A stretch of 48,906 nt of DNA from Candidatus Saccharimonadota bacterium (GCA_027345405.1 DAHWID010000002.1:1-48906); one strand, 5' to 3'. Counted from the stretch's first letter, positions 8,704 through 16,606 are shown. Made by a program: numbers and translations. Notes: generated from the sequence alone by a model not told the origin.

Positions 8704-9993
8704 GGAGGAAAATTCACGGCTATACCAGCGCCATATTAGATAAATGACGCCTAAAACGATCGCGCCTGTGACTATCTTTCCCCATATGGTTGAGATATAT
8801 CGCTGCCATAGCGTTGGACCATTGCTTGGAAGTTGTGTCACATTAGTAGATGCGGAAATAGTCGGAGTTGGCGCACTGTCTCCAGTTGGGCTGGGACTAA
8901 TCTGATCACCGACAACGACGAGGCGGTTAAGCGAAGTTCCTGGCGGGTCGCAGGTTATCAGTGTCGCTGTGGCGACGTGGCCAGCTAACGGATTTAATAC
9001 GCTGACGTCGTTCGGGCTGACAATCTTAGTTAAGAATACCTTATATGCATAAATCTTATCTGCATACGTTAGGTAAAATACGTCGCCTTTCACCAGATCA
9101 TGCAGCAGCACAAATGCAAACTTATACTTACCTGGATTTAAAATGTTATTGCTAGAGTGGCCAAAGAAAGCGGCATTGCCGGTTTCTCCGGGTAGAGATG
9201 TTGTTGGATAATGGATTACTCCTCCCTCTAGATCATTTTCAATAACATTTTCATTAGTAGTATGGACATTATAGTTGACGGGGATTTCAACATTAATTTT
9301 CGGAATAATAACTTCCGGAATGGTCGATGGAGCTACAGTCTGCGAGCTTAAAATTATAGGGGTAGCGGTATCTGTTCGGCTGGGTTGGATAAATGGCGCG
9401 ATGATTACTTCGTTAAAGAAACCGAAAAGCAGGATTATTATTACGAGTACTCCCATTGCTAATCCAAATAGAGCCGACTGTAGATGATGTTTCCAGGTTA
9501 AGCGCGGAGCTACAGTTGGGGTTTTTCGCCGAGCGGAAGTGCGTCGGGAGGAACGTGCAGTGTTGATGCCACGACGGTTAATGTGAGCCGAAATGTCTTG
9601 CGCTTTAATCGTTTGTGGAGTTTGGGTTGGAATAACAGTCGGAGCAGTGGGCGTGGTTGCAGCTTGGTTTAACGGGTTTTGATTGCTGGCATAAAATTCA
9701 TCCCAGACTTGCTTTTTCTGTTCTTGGTTTAGTTTCTGGTAGTAGTTATGCCATTCGGTTTGGATCTGAGCTAAACCCTTACCCGAATGCATTAGATCAT
9801 ACATGAATTGCTGGTGCTGACTAAGGTTGTTTGTGCTTTTTACTTCTTGTTCTTCGACTAAAGCGTCCGGTTCGTTAGCATAAAGCACATCAAGCTTGGC
9901 GCGTATAAAATTAGCTGATAGGTTCTGACTTGCGTCAATATCCCCGTCTTTTGGAGATTGGTTGTTGGACTGGTCAATATTGTCTTCTTGCAT
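8689..9993 (-). CDS. Sortase with N- and C-terminal membrane helices
   Basis: The 434-residue protein has a long cytosolic N-terminus, a TM helix (ALFGLAMGVLVIIILLFGFF), a sortase domain and a second TM helix near the C-terminus (IVTGAIVLGVIYLIW). The catalytic His is in AAFFGHSSNN, the Cys in TLITCDPPGT and the Arg in LNRLVVVG. Sortases cut LPxTG-like signals and join the protein to the cell wall or to pilins. A C-terminal TM helix is typical of class C pilin sortases, but the sequence does not clearly place the class. A candidate substrate is the protein at 37141. A hairpin GGGC-GAT-GCCC (10008-10018) lies in its leader. Confidence 0.92.
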   Translation of the reverse strand: MQEDNIDQSNNQSPKDGDIDASQNLSANFIRAKLDVLYANEPDALVEEQEVKSTNNLSQHQQFMYDLMHSGKGLAQIQTEWHNYYQKLNQEQKKQVWDEFYASNQNPLNQAATTPTAPTVIPTQTPQTIKAQDISAHINRRGINTARSSRRTSARRKTPTVAPRLTWKHHLQSALFGLAMGVLVIIILLFGFFNEVIIAPFIQPSRTDTATPIILSSQTVAPSTIPEVIIPKINVEIPVNYNVHTTNENVIENDLEGGVIHYPTTSLPGETGNAAFFGHSSNNILNPGKYKFAFVLLHDLVKGDVFYLTYADKIYAYKVFLTKIVSPNDVSVLNPLAGHVATATLITCDPPGTSLNRLVVVGDQISPSPTGDSAPTPTISASTNVTQLPSNGPTLWQRYISTIWGKIVTGAIVLGVIYLIWRWYSREFSSLRRQ

Positions 9994-10055
9994 AACTAAT
10001 CAATCAGGGGCGATGCCCTTAACTTCTTTAGTATAGTACAATTAAGGTGTCATTG

Positions 10056-10141
10056 GCCGGAATGGCGGAACTGGTATACGCGCACGACTCAAAATCGTGT
10101 TCCCTTCGGGAGTGAGGGTTCGATTCCCTCTTCCGGCACCA
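10056..10141 (+). tRNA. tRNA-Leu (anticodon CAA)
   Basis: An 86-base class II tRNA. The acceptor stem GCCGGAA pairs with TTCCGGC, the anticodon stem CACGA/TCGTG encloses the loop CTCAAAA (anticodon CAA, reading UUG), a long variable arm (TTCCCTTCGGGAG) follows, and the T arm has GGTTCGATTCC. The 3' CCA is encoded. The AT-rich island with transposase and Fic gene begins directly after it. Confidence 0.97.
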
Positions 10142-10190
10142 AGCACCATGTTTGTTGAATTAAATCTATGATTTTTAAGGCACTTATCCC

Positions 10191-10219
10191 TTGACAGTAG
10201 GTAATCAGGGGTGTATACT
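10191..10219 (+). promoter_or_regulatory. Near-consensus sigma-70 promoter of the transposase gene
   Basis: TTGACA at 10191-10196, a 17-base spacer, and TATACT at 10214-10219. The predicted transcript start falls on or next to the ATG at 10226, so the mRNA would be leaderless. Confidence 0.75.
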
Positions 10220-10225
10220 GTAAGT

Positions 10226-11089
10226 ATGAAATCAATGAGGTATACAATTAAAGACTTCCGAGCCGACTTTCCAGATGAGCAGGCTTGTTTAGCATGGCTT
10301 AAAGAATATCTCTATCCTGATGGTATTTACTGTAAAATCTGTAAAAAGGTAACTCCTCATCATGCTATGAGAACTAGGAAGTCATACTCTTGTGAAACTT
10401 GTGGTCATCATGTTCACCCTACAGCAGGTACTATCTTTGAACACTCATCTACACCATTAACTCTATGGTTCTATGCTATTTATCTTATGTCTAGTACTAG
10501 AGCAGGAATATCTGCTAAACAGCTTGAGAGAGAACTAGGAGTAACTTATAAGACAGCATGGCGCATGTTCCACCAGATACGCTCAATGATGGGTGATGAT
10601 GACGGTAATTTAACTGGTGAGGTTGAAATTGATGAAATGTATCTACATGCAGACCCTCGTAAACGCTCAAGCGTTAAACCCCACGAAAGCCAAGTTGTTT
10701 TTGGTATGGTTGAGCGCAAAGGAAGGGATAAGGTTTTACATGCTAAGAGTAGTGGCGCTAGAGTATTAGTTCCTGAGATTGAAAAGTCAGTCGACAATTC
10801 TGCTGTTGTCTATACCGACACTTACGGCTCTTACCGTCTGCTCACTAAAAGAGGTTACTCACATCAGACCGTGAACCACAGTGAGCAACAGTACGTTGTC
10901 GGTAGATTGCATACTCAAAACGTAGAGAACTTATGGTCAAACATGAAACGTGGTATTAAGGGGGTGTACAGACATGTTGACCCTAAGTATGTACAAGCCT
11001 ATGCAGATGAATATGCATTTAGGTATAGCCACCGCAATGACTTTCAGCCAATGTTTTGGGCGTTATTGGACAGGGTTAATAAATTATAG
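10226..11089 (+). CDS. IS1595/ISXO2-type transposase
   Basis: This is a complete DDE-type transposase of the ISXO2 family. It has an N-terminal zinc ribbon (YCKICKK and SCETCGHH, two CxxC pairs), a helix-turn-helix segment (SAKQLERELGVTYKTAWRMFHQIR) and a catalytic core with EIDEMY, VYTDTYGSY and HTQNVENLWSNMKRG. The track start is GTG at 10211, but that codon overlaps the promoter -10 box, so I take ATG at 10226 (287 residues). An 8-base inverted pair GTGTATAC/GTATACAC (10211-10218 and 11107-11114) brackets the gene. Longer terminal repeats were not seen, so the element may be degenerate or the true ends lie elsewhere. Codon use is more AT-rich than in the flanking genes. Confidence 0.92.
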   Translation: MKSMRYTIKDFRADFPDEQACLAWLKEYLYPDGIYCKICKKVTPHHAMRTRKSYSCETCGHHVHPTAGTIFEHSSTPLTLWFYAIYLMSSTRAGISAKQLERELGVTYKTAWRMFHQIRSMMGDDDGNLTGEVEIDEMYLHADPRKRSSVKPHESQVVFGMVERKGRDKVLHAKSSGARVLVPEIEKSVDNSAVVYTDTYGSYRLLTKRGYSHQTVNHSEQQYVVGRLHTQNVENLWSNMKRGIKGVYRHVDPKYVQAYADEYAFRYSHRNDFQPMFWALLDRVNKL

Positions 11090-11135
11090 CTATACACATT
11101 TTTGTCGTATACACGTGATGGATAGTTGCTTGTTT

Positions 11136-11168
11136 TCACATACAAATAATGCTAATATTTGTATGTGA
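11136..11168. promoter_or_regulatory. Operator-like 13-bp palindrome over the fic promoter and start
   Basis: Arms 11136-11148 (TCACATACAAATA) and 11156-11168 are exact reverse complements with a 7-base spacer. A possible promoter (TTGTTT at 11130, 17-base spacer, TAATAT at 11153-11158) lies inside, and its predicted start is the GTG at 11165, which is itself in the right arm. A protein bound here would block transcription. The Fic protein's own C-terminal winged-helix-like part is the natural candidate (inference). Confidence 0.6.
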
Positions 11169-12277
11169 CAAATTTTGACCCTAATATTCCGTATAACGAC
11201 TTGGCACTTCTGCCCCCTAAGCAGGAGTTCTATAATTTAGCTACTTATAAAAAAGTTGTTAAGGCTACAGACGAATTATCTAAACTTAATGGGTTGCTAC
11301 TGTCTACGTGGGATAACGTAACGGCAACCATGAATATGTTTAACCCTTTCTTTGCGCCTGAGGCAGAAGCTAGTTCAAAGGTTGAAAATATCGTAACTAC
11401 TACAGAGGAAATTTTATTAGCGGGAGTATTAGATGAATCACAACAAAGTCCTGCACAAAAAGAAGGTAGGGCATACGTAAATGCACTTGCCAAAGGTGCA
11501 TCAATTATAGAGTCAAAGAAGCCCCTAACTACAAACTCATTTTTAGATATTCAAGATAAACTTGCCGTAAAAGCTAAAGGCATTAGAAAAACTCCCGGAA
11601 CACAACTTAAGGATGATAGAACGGGAAAAGTATTCTACACACCCCCAGAGGGTGAGAGCAGAATTAGAGATCTATTACAGAATCTTGAAAACTTTATAAA
11701 TATTCCGAATGATGAAATTGACCCTCTTATTAATATGGCACTGATGCACTACCAATTTGAAGCCATTCACCCTTTTTACGATGGTAACGGTAGGACTGGG
11801 AGAATATTAATGCCTTTGTACCTGGAATTATCACATAAGACTAGATATCCTTTCCTATTCATTAGTGGATATATTCTTAAGCACAAACCTGAATACTATT
11901 CAAAGCTACGTAATGTCACTGAAAAGGGAGAATGGTTACAATGGGTAGACTTCATTCTGGAAGGCGCAACAGCCACCGCAAAAAGGATGTCGGATACTCT
12001 TATTCAGATTAAAGAACAAAAAGACCAAGCCAGTAGCTTACTTGGCGAAAATATAGGGACTAGGCACAATGATTTGGTCCAGTTTGTTTTTAACGAGCCC
12101 ATCTTTAATCGGTTGCAGTTGGCCGATTCTTTGGGTATTCATAACCACACGTCTACTAAATATGCAGAGTATTTAGTAGAAACAAAAATAGTTACAAAAC
12201 AAAAATTTCATAAGCAGTGGGTATATATAAACGTTGGGCTAGTAAGACTTTTACAAAAATATGCGCAATGGGACTGA
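11165..12277 (+). CDS. Class II Fic adenylyltransferase with C-terminal wHTH-like domain
   Basis: The 370-residue protein has the Fic core motif HPFYDGNGRTGR (about residues 202-213), which transfers AMP (or another nucleotide part) from a nucleotide to a target hydroxyl. An N-terminal S-x-x-x-E-N motif (SSKVEN, about residues 70-75) matches the autoinhibitory helix of class II Fic proteins. The C-terminus (LADSLGIHNHTSTKYAEYLVETKI) looks like a winged helix, common in this class. The start is GTG at 11165, since the track's TTG lies in the -10 region. It is located in the island behind tRNA-Leu. The target protein is unknown. Confidence 0.93.
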   Translation: MTNFDPNIPYNDLALLPPKQEFYNLATYKKVVKATDELSKLNGLLLSTWDNVTATMNMFNPFFAPEAEASSKVENIVTTTEEILLAGVLDESQQSPAQKEGRAYVNALAKGASIIESKKPLTTNSFLDIQDKLAVKAKGIRKTPGTQLKDDRTGKVFYTPPEGESRIRDLLQNLENFINIPNDEIDPLINMALMHYQFEAIHPFYDGNGRTGRILMPLYLELSHKTRYPFLFISGYILKHKPEYYSKLRNVTEKGEWLQWVDFILEGATATAKRMSDTLIQIKEQKDQASSLLGENIGTRHNDLVQFVFNEPIFNRLQLADSLGIHNHTSTKYAEYLVETKIVTKQKFHKQWVYINVGLVRLLQKYAQWD

Positions 12278-12279
12278 CC

Positions 12280-12369
12280 TTAAGTTTTCTTTTTCCGACT
12301 GACTTTTTTCAACACCTTTAAAAACTCTTGTTTAGTAAGGTTATTAGCAGGATTATCTTTCTTTGTCAT
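12280..12369 (-). CDS. 29-residue basic ORF after the TM protein
   Basis: This ORF is too short for the track. It reads MTKKDNPANNLTKQEF then LKVLKKVSRKKKT and ends in TAA at 12280. A TACAAT box (12376-12381) lies exactly six bases before its ATG, the same layout as other leaderless genes here. It starts 14 bases after the stop of the 110-residue membrane protein on the same strand and ends against the fic stop (convergent). Composition suggests a helical basic peptide. No family recognised. It could be the second gene of a small unit with the membrane protein. Confidence 0.45.
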   Translation of the reverse strand: MTKKDNPANNLTKQEFLKVLKKVSRKKKT

Positions 12370-12383
12370 AACTATATTGTAAC

Positions 12384-12716
12384 TTACTTTTTCTGAACTA
12401 CTACATGAGATGAGGTGGGTATGTTAATTTGAACTGATTTGTTATCGGCCATAGTAATCACTAGAGTTACAATAGATATAATCAAGGCTAAAAAAGACAC
12501 TATAAACATACGATGAGTTACTTTGACTTGAGCCTGATAAGCACTATGCTGAAGATCAAGATTAGCCTTTACAGTAGCATATTCGTTATTATCACGCCTT
12601 TGCCGGTCTTGGTCATCCACGGTAGGAAACCCCACACTGTGCCAGTCTATATTCGGCTTGTCGACTAGAGGTGCAGTAAAAATGGATTTTAAAACTTCCG
12701 AGAGTTTCTTGACCAT
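12384..12716 (-). CDS. Small single-TM protein of unknown function
   Basis: The 110-residue protein has a polar N-terminal half (1-65), one TM helix (about 69-92, RMFIVSFLALIISIVTLVITMA) and a short outside tail ending VVVQKK. No family recognised. It is convergent with fic and lies inside the AT-rich region between tRNA-Leu and its partial 3' repeat at 12875, so it looks like part of the accessory island. A toxin/immunity-like partner role for such a protein would be speculation. Confidence 0.6.
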   Translation of the reverse strand: MVKKLSEVLKSIFTAPLVDKPNIDWHSVGFPTVDDQDRQRRDNNEYATVKANLDLQHSAYQAQVKVTHRMFIVSFLALIISIVTLVITMADNKSVQINIPTSSHVVVQKK

Positions 12717-12772
12717 AGACAGAATATATCATAAGCTACCTACCTTCGTGGTATAAGTGCCATTTTTAATCA

Positions 12773-12801
12773 TTGACGAACTAAACATAAGCGGTTAATC
12801 T
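12773..12801 (+). promoter_or_regulatory. Promoter for the 2H-like gene
   Basis: TTGACG at 12773-12778, 17-base spacer, TAATCT at 12796-12801. The predicted start near 12808 leaves a leader of about 110 bases before GTG 12917. That leader holds an imperfect hairpin (ACCTTCCGG near 12873 with CCGGCAAGGT near 12897). The left arm also carries the copy of the tRNA-Leu 3' end. Confidence 0.5.
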
Positions 12802-12916
12802 AAGCCTAGATGGTTTACACTAAAACTAAAAGCCGATACACAATCTGGGGGTGAAATTAGGTGGCGTACTTAACCTTCCGGCATCAGCGAAACGGCACCG
12901 GCAAGGTTGAAAAGCC

Positions 12917-13657
12917 GTGAAAGAGGTCAGCAATTACCTTTCGCGCGGAGAACAAGAACAAATCGGTTTTGAGCGCGGGGTAATAGCGGTACGGCGGAAG
13001 GTATCCCAAGAAAGTTATACGGTCTTCGGTGATATATTCGCTAAGCTTAGTTCTAAGCTTGGGTCTGCCGAGAGGTTTTTTAATAAGCAAAAGCTAGGGG
13101 TGTCAATCGTTAGATTATCTCAGCTGAGTTCGGATATATTGCTAAGAGGTCGGCCCACCGATTCAATTACCGAGCGTATACAGACGGCGGCTAAGCCTTT
13201 AGAAGTCGGTTTGGGTCGGCTAGCGCTATATGGTAAAAAGTATAATAACCATTTCAATCAAAAAACCCTGATACGTGCAAATTTGGTGGTTGAATTGCTA
13301 GATGATGGCACACTCGAAGATGAATTCCGGCATTATGAGAAAGAGTATGCTAACGACGGAATGTACTTACGGAATCGTCCTGAAGAAACTGGATATAGTC
13401 CGCACTGTAGTATTGCTGTGATTAGCGCAAACCTTGGTCGCTTTGATGATCAATATTCACTAAATCGTTTAAGCCGAGCAGCTAAACTCGGACATTTCGG
13501 TCAGTTGAGCATTAAACTTAACCCGGTTAGAAGTTATGATCAAGCTACAGCACCATTAGTCAGTACATATAGGCCGCTTGATTCAGCCTCAAACGTCTTA
13601 GTGGGTTGCTGCAACCGCCAGACTGAAGCAGCGACTCCTGCGGCAGCTAGGGTGTAA
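12917..13657 (+). CDS. Divergent 2H-phosphoesterase-like protein
   Basis: The 246-residue protein starts at GTG. No family is certain. Its middle part follows the pattern of the 2'-5' RNA ligase (2H) fold: a strand-rich segment, LALYGKK, then ANLVVELL, a helix region, and GYSPHCSIAVI, where P-H-x-S matches the second HxT/S motif. The first catalytic His is not seen; the matching place reads GVSIV. The nearby gene at 37533 shows the same order with both motifs intact. Weakly supported. The last 39 residues are antisense to the convergent NAXD-like gene. Confidence 0.5.
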   Translation: MKEVSNYLSRGEQEQIGFERGVIAVRRKVSQESYTVFGDIFAKLSSKLGSAERFFNKQKLGVSIVRLSQLSSDILLRGRPTDSITERIQTAAKPLEVGLGRLALYGKKYNNHFNQKTLIRANLVVELLDDGTLEDEFRHYEKEYANDGMYLRNRPEETGYSPHCSIAVISANLGRFDDQYSLNRLSRAAKLGHFGQLSIKLNPVRSYDQATAPLVSTYRPLDSASNVLVGCCNRQTEAATPAAARV

Positions 13658-14340
13658 TCTTCTTTACTGGTAGCAGATACTTTACCTCCATAAGCTACAA
13701 AGAACAGATTTTCATGTTCAGTAATTACCGACCAAGGGTAGCCTAGAGTCAGTGCATGCAATAGTTCGGCCATTTGATAAATGGTCATCTGCGAACGGGC
13801 GGCCATCGGGAAACGTATGTTAAGCAGCAGTTTTTGTAATTGATTAAAATCTAGTATCAAGCACAGGCGGTCATTGTCTAAAATCAGACTTGGACTATCG
13901 TAAATGATCGATATGGCATCGCCGGCAAGACTCAGTAAAGACGTATTTTTTTCTAGGTAGTGTTCCATTAGTATCGCGGTCTCGCTGCTTTTACCAAGAT
14001 CGCCCGGGAATAGCACGCCGTCAGCCCAAGCCGCTAGCTCCACTAGGATGGAGAGTGAACTTCTGGCTAAGCCGCCGCTTTTAGTGCTCGGAGCGAATTC
14101 ACTTTCTGGTAGCAGATAGCTGACAGTGCGCTTAAGCACATCCGGCAATAAGACCCTTATACTGCCAATGCCGGTTTTACTGGCATCAGCATAAGCCCGA
14201 GAGACAGTGTAAAAACCATGACCGCTGCCGCCTATAATCGCCAACTTTCCAGCAGTCGACTGTTGTTCGGGCTGGCTCCAAATCACATCAGAAAATAGAG
14301 GTTTGCCCGCTGTCTGTTGGTGAAAGTAAGTATTGTCCAT
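13540..14340 (-). CDS. Ribokinase-fold protein resembling NAD(P)HX dehydratase (YjeF C-terminal domain)
   Basis: The 266-residue protein begins with GKLAIIGGSGHGFYTVSRAYADASKTGIGSIRV (split here for reading as GKLAIIGGSGHG and RAYADASKTGIGS). It resembles the start of the YjeF_C/NAXD domain, as do DGVLFPGDLGKSSET (family: G-P-G-L-G) and SLILDNDRL. NAXD repairs hydrated NAD(P)H using ADP or ATP. Several conserved positions are changed (GDLG for GPGLG), so activity is doubtful. The start ATG lies 53 bases inside the HAD gene, and the 3' end overlaps the 2H-like gene by 118 bases. Family by eye only. Confidence 0.55.
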   Translation of the reverse strand: MDNTYFHQQTAGKPLFSDVIWSQPEQQSTAGKLAIIGGSGHGFYTVSRAYADASKTGIGSIRVLLPDVLKRTVSYLLPESEFAPSTKSGGLARSSLSILVELAAWADGVLFPGDLGKSSETAILMEHYLEKNTSLLSLAGDAISIIYDSPSLILDNDRLCLILDFNQLQKLLLNIRFPMAARSQMTIYQMAELLHALTLGYPWSVITEHENLFFVAYGGKVSATSKEDYTLAAAGVAASVWRLQQPTKTFEAESSGLYVLTNGAVA

Positions 14341-15037
14341 GACTATATTTTAATTGGTAAACTACGTTTTTGCGCTCGACAACAATATCCCATCCGTGTT
14401 TATTGGCATGTTCAAAGAGTTTCTTAGCCGGATTAAAGGCAATCGGACGCTCAACCATCTCAAGCATTCCGATATCTATGGCCGTATCGCCTATGCCGAC
14501 ACTTCCCTTTTCGACTGCTCCATGGCGTTTGATGAGCGCTGCAAGTTGGCGTTGTTTGCCAGATTTAAGTAGTAGCTGAGTTTTACCGCTCAAACGGCCT
14601 TCTTTAATTAAGTATCGGCTGCCGCTAAAATCATCAAAGTTATAGTAGCTGGCAACCTGACCGACCAGCTCGGACGGTGAAGTGGAAATTGCAAACGTCA
14701 GATAACCTTGTTCCTGCAAGCGGTTTAATGTATCCCTGGTATAGACATAAACTTGGTCCTGGTAGCGTTCTACTACGGCAGTGCAAATATTTGCAAAAGT
14801 TTCATACTCTAAACCGGTTAAAGCGCGGCGAATGAGTCGGATCAAGACATCCTCATAGTCACTAAAAGAATTGGGCGAATGGCGTTTCTTCCAGCTCATT
14901 CGCATGGTTACAATGCTTTGATAGTCGTCCTTGCTGATTATGCCGAATTTAACCAGTGCATCTGCCATCGCATGGTATAGCTGCCACCGAATCAATGTGC
15001 CGTCGATATCAAAAACGGCAAACGGACGGGCACTCAT
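14288..15037 (-). CDS. HAD-superfamily phosphatase (SerB-like, HAD-IB)
   Basis: The 249-residue protein has all four HAD motifs: I FDIDGTLI (nucleophile Asp), II AISTSP, III a Lys in GKTQLLLKSGK, and IV GIGDTAIDIGML. A helical cap between motifs I and II (about residues 17-95) fits subclass IB, which includes phosphoserine phosphatase and small-metabolite phosphatases. The substrate is unknown. Its ATG abuts the stop of the exonuclease III gene with no gap, and its 3' end overlaps the NAXD-like gene by 53 bases, so xthA-HAD-NAXD-like is one operon. Confidence 0.88.
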   Translation of the reverse strand: MSARPFAVFDIDGTLIRWQLYHAMADALVKFGIISKDDYQSIVTMRMSWKKRHSPNSFSDYEDVLIRLIRRALTGLEYETFANICTAVVERYQDQVYVYTRDTLNRLQEQGYLTFAISTSPSELVGQVASYYNFDDFSGSRYLIKEGRLSGKTQLLLKSGKQRQLAALIKRHGAVEKGSVGIGDTAIDIGMLEMVERPIAFNPAKKLFEHANKHGWDIVVERKNVVYQLKYSHGQYLLSPTDSGQTSIF

Positions 15038-15838
15038 TTAAAAATCCAGGGTTAGACTGATCGGGCAATGGTCGGAACCAAGCACTGAAGGATGAATATC
15101 GGCTGCGACGACGTGTGACTGAAGCGATCTTGAGATCAAAAAATAATCTATGCGCCAGCCGACGTTGCGTGCCCGAGCATTGGCAAAGTGGCTCCACCAG
15201 GTATAGAAGCCGTTTCCCCGGTGAAACAAACGGAATGCATCGATAAATCCGGCGTCGATAATTGCACTAAGCCCGGCTCTTTCCTCTTGCGTAAAACCCT
15301 TTTTGCCCTGGTTGGGCTTAGGATTAGCCAAATCATCCTCAGTGTGTGCGACGTTCAGGTCTCCGCAGACTATAACCGGTTTATGTTTTTCAAGCTGAAG
15401 TAAATAGTCTAAAAAAGCCGGATCCCAATGCTTGAAACGTAGCTCGAGGCGGCTGAGGTCGTCCTTAGCATTTGGAGTGTAGACACTCACTAGGTAGTAG
15501 TTATCATATTCAGCGGTGATAATCCTTCCCTCTTGGTTGGGATTACCATATAGATCCCCCCTTAAGTCATGGGCTTGGATAATTTCTTTTGGCAGACCAA
15601 GACTAACTTTTAACGGATGTAATTTAGTCAAAATGGCAACTCCGGAGTAGCCTGCTTTATCTGCAGGATACCAAAAAGTTTCAAAGCCGTTTTTCGGAAG
15701 TGAGATTTGTTCCGGCTGGGCTTTGATTTCTTGTAGCCCTAACACATCCGGGTGATGTTGTCTTAAAAAGTCTGCCCAGGCACCTTTGTTGATCACTGCC
15801 CGGATACCGTTAACATTCCATGAGTAAAATTTCACCAT
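15038..15838 (-). CDS. xthA: Exodeoxyribonuclease III (AP endonuclease)
   Basis: A 266-residue Mg-dependent endonuclease/exonuclease/phosphatase fold enzyme that cuts DNA at abasic sites in base excision repair. Motifs: FYSWNVNGIRA (metal Asn), LGLQEIKA (metal Glu), GDLNVAHTEDDL, GWRIDYFLIS and the C-terminal GSDHCPI (catalytic Asp-His). Length and order match ExoIII. A TATACT box lies upstream of ATG with a leader of about five bases. It is first in the xthA-HAD-NAXD-like run and divergent from pyrH. Confidence 0.97.
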   Translation of the reverse strand: MVKFYSWNVNGIRAVINKGAWADFLRQHHPDVLGLQEIKAQPEQISLPKNGFETFWYPADKAGYSGVAILTKLHPLKVSLGLPKEIIQAHDLRGDLYGNPNQEGRIITAEYDNYYLVSVYTPNAKDDLSRLELRFKHWDPAFLDYLLQLEKHKPVIVCGDLNVAHTEDDLANPKPNQGKKGFTQEERAGLSAIIDAGFIDAFRLFHRGNGFYTWWSHFANARARNVGWRIDYFLISRSLQSHVVAADIHPSVLGSDHCPISLTLDF

Positions 15839-15895
15839 AATTTTAAGCCAAGTATAGCCAGCACTACATCAATTTGCTAGACTCACATATGGAAT

Positions 15896-16606
15896 ATGCC
15901 ATATAAAAGGATCCTGCTAAAGATTTCAGGGGAGCAACTTGCCGGCCGCTACGAAGGTGGCATTGATGCCGAATTGGGCTCTTGGTTAGCAGATGAAATC
16001 AAAACTGTTCAGGATTCGGACATTGAAGTGGTCATTATGGTGGGCGGCGGTAACTTTGCCCGCGGCGCACAATTGGCTGGACATGGAATCAAGCGAGTAA
16101 CAGCTGACCAGATCGGCATGTTGGGGACAATGATGAACGCCCTTGCGCTTAACGATATATTTGAGTACCGCGGTTTACAATCTCGTTGCTTGAGCAATAT
16201 ATTTGCCGAACAAGTAGCTGAACCATTTGTACACCGTTTGGCAGAAAAGCATTTGGCCCAGAAGCGAGTGGTAATAGTGGCCGGCGGAATCGGACGGCCT
16301 TATTTAACAACTGACACGGCGGCGGTCAGTTTAGCGCTCGAGTTGTCTTGTGACGTAGTGCTCAAAGCCACAAAGGTTGACGGAGTTTTCGACCAGGATC
16401 CAGCAATTAATCCCAAGGCTGTTAAATTGCCGCATGTTAGTGGAGACGAAGCAGTCCGGAATCCGTCCATCAGAGTTATGGATAAGGCGGCTTTAGGGCT
16501 TGCCCTTGAGCATCATCTTCCGATTATTGTGTTTGACGCGCTTAGTTCCGGCAGCATTCTTGCGGCGGCCACCGGCCGGCATAGCGGTACCCTGATTAGT
16601 TCCTAA
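15896..16606 (+). CDS. pyrH: UMP kinase
   Basis: A 236-residue amino acid kinase fold enzyme that phosphorylates UMP to UDP. The N-terminus RILLKISGEQLAG, VVIMVGGGNFARGAQL, DQIGMLGTMMNALAL, VIVAGGIGRPYLTTDTAA and KATKVDGVFDQDP are signatures of bacterial PyrH. Length is normal. It is a lone plus-strand gene here: frr, its usual neighbour, is not in the window. The 3' end overlaps the convergent SQD1-like ORF by 114 bases. Confidence 0.97.
   Translation: MPYKRILLKISGEQLAGRYEGGIDAELGSWLADEIKTVQDSDIEVVIMVGGGNFARGAQLAGHGIKRVTADQIGMLGTMMNALALNDIFEYRGLQSRCLSNIFAEQVAEPFVHRLAEKHLAQKRVVIVAGGIGRPYLTTDTAAVSLALELSCDVVLKATKVDGVFDQDPAINPKAVKLPHVSGDEAVRNPSIRVMDKAALGLALEHHLPIIVFDALSSGSILAAATGRHSGTLISS

Noticed and set aside
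12884-13090. 68-residue minus-strand ORF
   Set aside because: It lies antisense to the start of the 2H-like gene, which has a promoter and longer frame.
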